From assembly GCA_004151065.3 (NCBI GenBank), contig NWUY0300022777.1, forward strand, positions 18,158 through 36,231: a stretch of 18,074 nucleotides of DNA. Reading direction: 5' to 3'. Below are positions 16,071-18,074 of this stretch, one piece after another. The notes beneath the pieces were generated by a model. That model was not told the DNA's origin and ran no database searches. It worked only from the letters and a program-made list of their open reading frames with translations. Position numbers and translations under genes: made by a program. The first letter of the stretch is position 1; every line of letters begins with the position of its first letter. The stretch comes from Larix sibirica. Lineage: Eukaryota; Streptophyta; Pinopsida; Pinales; Pinaceae.

Positions 16071-16800
16071 GATCCTTTCCTACAATATGCGTGGCTTAGG
16101 GGGTACGACCAAGAATGTGGCCCTCAAGAGACTTTTGGATTCACACAAACCTGATGTTTTCTTTTCCCAAGAAACCATGGGTGGATGGGAAAATGCTATC
16201 AAGATTTTGGAGAAACTGCTCCCAAACTGGAACTTTGTGTCTCTGGACTTAATTGGGATATCGGGTGGTTTGGTCACAGGTTGGAACCACTCACTATCTA
16301 TAACTAATTCCTTTGGGACTTTCTCGGGTCTATGTACTTAGGTTTTTAGTCACAAACTAGGAAAATCCTTCCAGCTCCTTAACATATATGGGCCTTAAGA
16401 GGGTAGAGAAGCCTACTAGACCTCATTTCTAGATAGTGACTAGATTAAGGAAGAGGAGCTAATCCTTGGGGGAGACTTAAATTTAACATTTCATAGAGGT
16501 GAGGCATGGGGAACCTATGCCAGGTTGAATAGATCTGCAGGGTACTTTAGTGACATGTTTGCAGACAAGGGGCTAGTGGACATTGAGCCCCTGGAGTCCT
16601 CCCTCACCTGGGTCAAAAATTGTTTAGGGGATGCTAGTATTTCCAAACGTTTGGATAGATTTTTTCTACATCATTCACTTATGGATTCCCTCTGTGTCAT
16701 TTGGGAATGGGTTGAACTCTCTGGGGTTTTTTTATCACTTTCTTGTCCTTTTGGAGGTGGGAAGTGGAATATGCAAGATATGTGCCCCCTTTAAATACAA
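16054..16800 (+). pseudogene. LINE ORF2 endonuclease (APE-type), broken
   Basis: The endonuclease nicks target DNA to prime reverse transcription. Motifs in order: SYNMRGLGGTTK (about 16078-16113, Asn kept), DVFFSQETMGG (Glu 16171-16173 kept), GGLVTGWNHSLSI, then stops at 16339 and in 16390-16440. LGGDLNLTFHRGEAWGTY (Asp 16474-16476, Asn kept), SSLTWVKN and SKRLDRFFLHHSL follow. The frame changes near 16690-16730, around a run of seven T. In the new frame the final catalytic SDH box reads F-Y-H (GFFYHFLVLLE, 16724-16756), so the catalytic Asp is Tyr (TAT 16733-16735). Three or more stops and one frameshift make it inactive. The start is uncertain because no ATG in this frame precedes the first motif. 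Confidence 0.82.
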
Positions 16801-17390
16801 TCCTCCATGGGCTGGGGAGGATGACTTTAAATCTCTGGTTTATGTTATCTTGAAGCATTTTGACTCAGATTTGGAGGACTCTGCATGTGCACAACTGTAT
16901 AGATCCTTAAAATTGGTGAAGGAAAGGGCTATTCCTTGGGCCCGTGATCGCCTTGTTATAAGGGATGGATCCATCAATACTATAAAACATGACCTGGATC
17001 ATATTTACAAATTCTTTGATGATGGAAACATCTTAGAAGATGCTTATTCTTCAATCAGAGATTTAAAATCTCATAAATCCAAGTTGTTGCTAGACAAATA
17101 GAAGGATTGTAGAATGAAAAGCAGAGCCGCCTAGATCTCCTTAGGAGATCAAACAACAATTTTTTCACAAATATGCAAATCACATAAAAAATATAAACAT
17201 TGTCTAGGATATGAAGGATGGTATGTGAAACATTGTAAAGGGATTTCATGGCTTAATAGATATGGGGGTAAGGAACTTTGCCTCATTACTCAATGTTCCT
17301 GATCATGAAAATATGGGATATATCCTTAAAGTCATCTCTACCTTTCCGAGGATGGTAGAAGTTGTTGATAATGAAGCCTTGTTCCAAGAA
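16801..17390 (+). pseudogene. LINE ORF2 region between endonuclease and RT
   Basis: The frame open from 16631 continues as PFKYNPPWAGEDDFKSLVYV, LEDSACAQLYRSLKLVKERA and IPWARDRLVIRDGSINTIKH to a stop at 17099-17101. Downstream pieces such as LGDQTTIFSQICKSHKKYK (about 17142-17198) match the segment of plant L1 ORF2 that leads to RT in spirit (Gly-Asp...Thr...Phe...Lys), with stops between. This linker region has no known catalytic residues. Assigned from its position between endonuclease and RT. Confidence 0.6.
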
Positions 17391-18008
17391 GTCACTCCAG
17401 AGGAATTAATGAAGATCTTGTCTTCCTTTTAGAAAGAGAGAATCCCATAGCCAGATGGATGACCGATTGAATTGTTTCTAACCTTTTTTTATCTGGGTTG
17501 AGAAGATCTTCTTAGGATGGTTGAAGAGGTTAGAATTCAGGGCAAGATCCCAAGAGGTCTCTACTCTACTTTTCTAGCATTAATTCCTAAAAAGGATCAT
17601 CTTGTCTCCTTTAATGAGTATAGACCAATTGCCTTATGCAATTGTGCATATAAGATTATTTCCAAGGTGGTTGCTATGAGGCTTAAGCCTATTTTATCCA
17701 GGTTTATAGGTCATGAACAGTTTAGGTTCCTTGAAGCCATTGGATCTTCCCAAGATAATCTACACTCCATTAAGGTGTCTGCAATCCCTACTTTTGTCCT
17801 TAAACTTGATCTATACAAAGCATTTGATCGAGTCTCCTGGATCTTTTTGAGACTATTGATGCTCCATGTTGGTTTCTCACTTGATGTTGTCAAATGGATC
17901 ATGAGTTGTGTTAGTATTACAAGTCTCCATGTCCTCATCAATGGATCAACCTCCACGTTTCCCCCCTCTTCTAGAGGTTTAAGGTGGGGATGCCCTTTAT
18001 CTCCCAAC
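17391..18008 (+). pseudogene. LINE ORF2 reverse transcriptase, broken and truncated
   Basis: After EELMKILSSF and three stops (near 17432, 17448 and 17460), a 164-codon frame from 17517 gives MVEEVRIQGKIPRG, ALIPKKDH, EYRPIALCNCAYKIISKVVA, MRLKPILSRFIGHEQFRFL, the catalytic motif A VLKLDLYKAFDRVSW (Asp GAT 17808-17810), GFSLDVVKWIMSC and VLINGST. Motif B follows as SRGLRWGCPLSP, where the usual Gln is Trp. About six residues seem missing in frame after HEQFRFL compared with plant L1 RTs. RT ends abruptly at CPLSP (about 18005), where LINE homology stops. The YxDD loop is not in the window. Confidence 0.85.
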
Positions 18009-18074
18009 TGATGAATATGGTTGTCATTGATGACAAGCCATTAATGACAAAGGAGTAACAAGGTTGATGACATG
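18009..18074. other. Sequence that breaks the LINE; possible start of another inserted element
   Basis: LINE RT similarity stops at ...CTCCC (18005). From 18009 the sequence reads TGATGAATATGG and contains a perfect palindromic arm pair TTGTCAT-TG-ATGACAA (18021-18036). A TG start is compatible with an LTR. Only 66 bp are visible and the partner end is outside, so this is no more than a candidate; a deletion junction is equally possible. Confidence 0.3.

Overview
The window reads as nuclear DNA of a seed plant. It has very AT-rich intergenic sequence, no bacterial-style operons, a plant-type L1-like LINE, a chromodomain-bearing Ty3/gypsy element (chromovirus, Metaviridae) with a tRNA-iMet type primer site, and a tRNA-derived SINE. 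The heavily decayed, nested repeat landscape would fit a large-genome plant such as a gymnosperm, but the sequence alone does not prove that. Ambiguous bases at 10243 and 13701-13702 show draft-quality assembly.

Layout. 1-2600 looks low-copy. It holds two local tandem duplications (43-92, 506-692) and a weak candidate for the promoter, 5' UTR and first coding exon of a minus-strand gene (TATA near 2511, ATG at 2067, GT donor at 1988/1987). 2700-3400 is very AT-rich and contains a degenerate tandem repeat of about 78-80 bp. 3402-3517 is a tRNA-like SINE on the minus strand. From 3518 a broken plus-strand LINE starts with the ORF1 zinc-knuckle region. It resumes at 15982 with the end of ORF1, the apurinic-type endonuclease and the reverse transcriptase, and stops abruptly near 18008, where another element may begin.

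The LINE is split by a Ty3/gypsy chromovirus at 4327-15976. Its two 197-bp LTRs are about 92% identical and it has a near-perfect 5-bp target duplication (GGGTC/GGCTC). Taking the insertion out with one target copy rejoins the LINE ORF1 reading frame in phase. At 11.65 kb the element is about twice the expected size because its interior is written as three overlapping partial copies: A (4327-10242), B (10244-13700) and C (13703-15976), joined at the ambiguous bases. One leader-to-LTR unit drawn from A plus the end of C, without the inner insertion, would be about 5.3 kb, with gag, protease, RT, RNase H, integrase and chromodomain in that order. A and B share a 1111-bp block with no differences that ends abruptly, beyond which they diverge at once. 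This suggests either an assembly error or a very recent conversion or duplication.

Inside copy A, RNase H is interrupted at 7587-8680 by a 1094-bp insertion with a perfect 5-bp target duplication (CATCC). Its ends are two roughly 256-bp arms in INVERTED orientation, each TGTTGG...CAACA and so individually LTR-like. This is the most unusual object in the window.

No autonomous mobile element is intact. Gag, protease, RT, integrase and the LINE endonuclease all carry stops, frameshifts or lost catalytic residues. I see no candidate for a new enzymatic or defence system. The interest lies in the nested structure, the inverted-arm element and the assembly-versus-biology question at the ambiguous bases.
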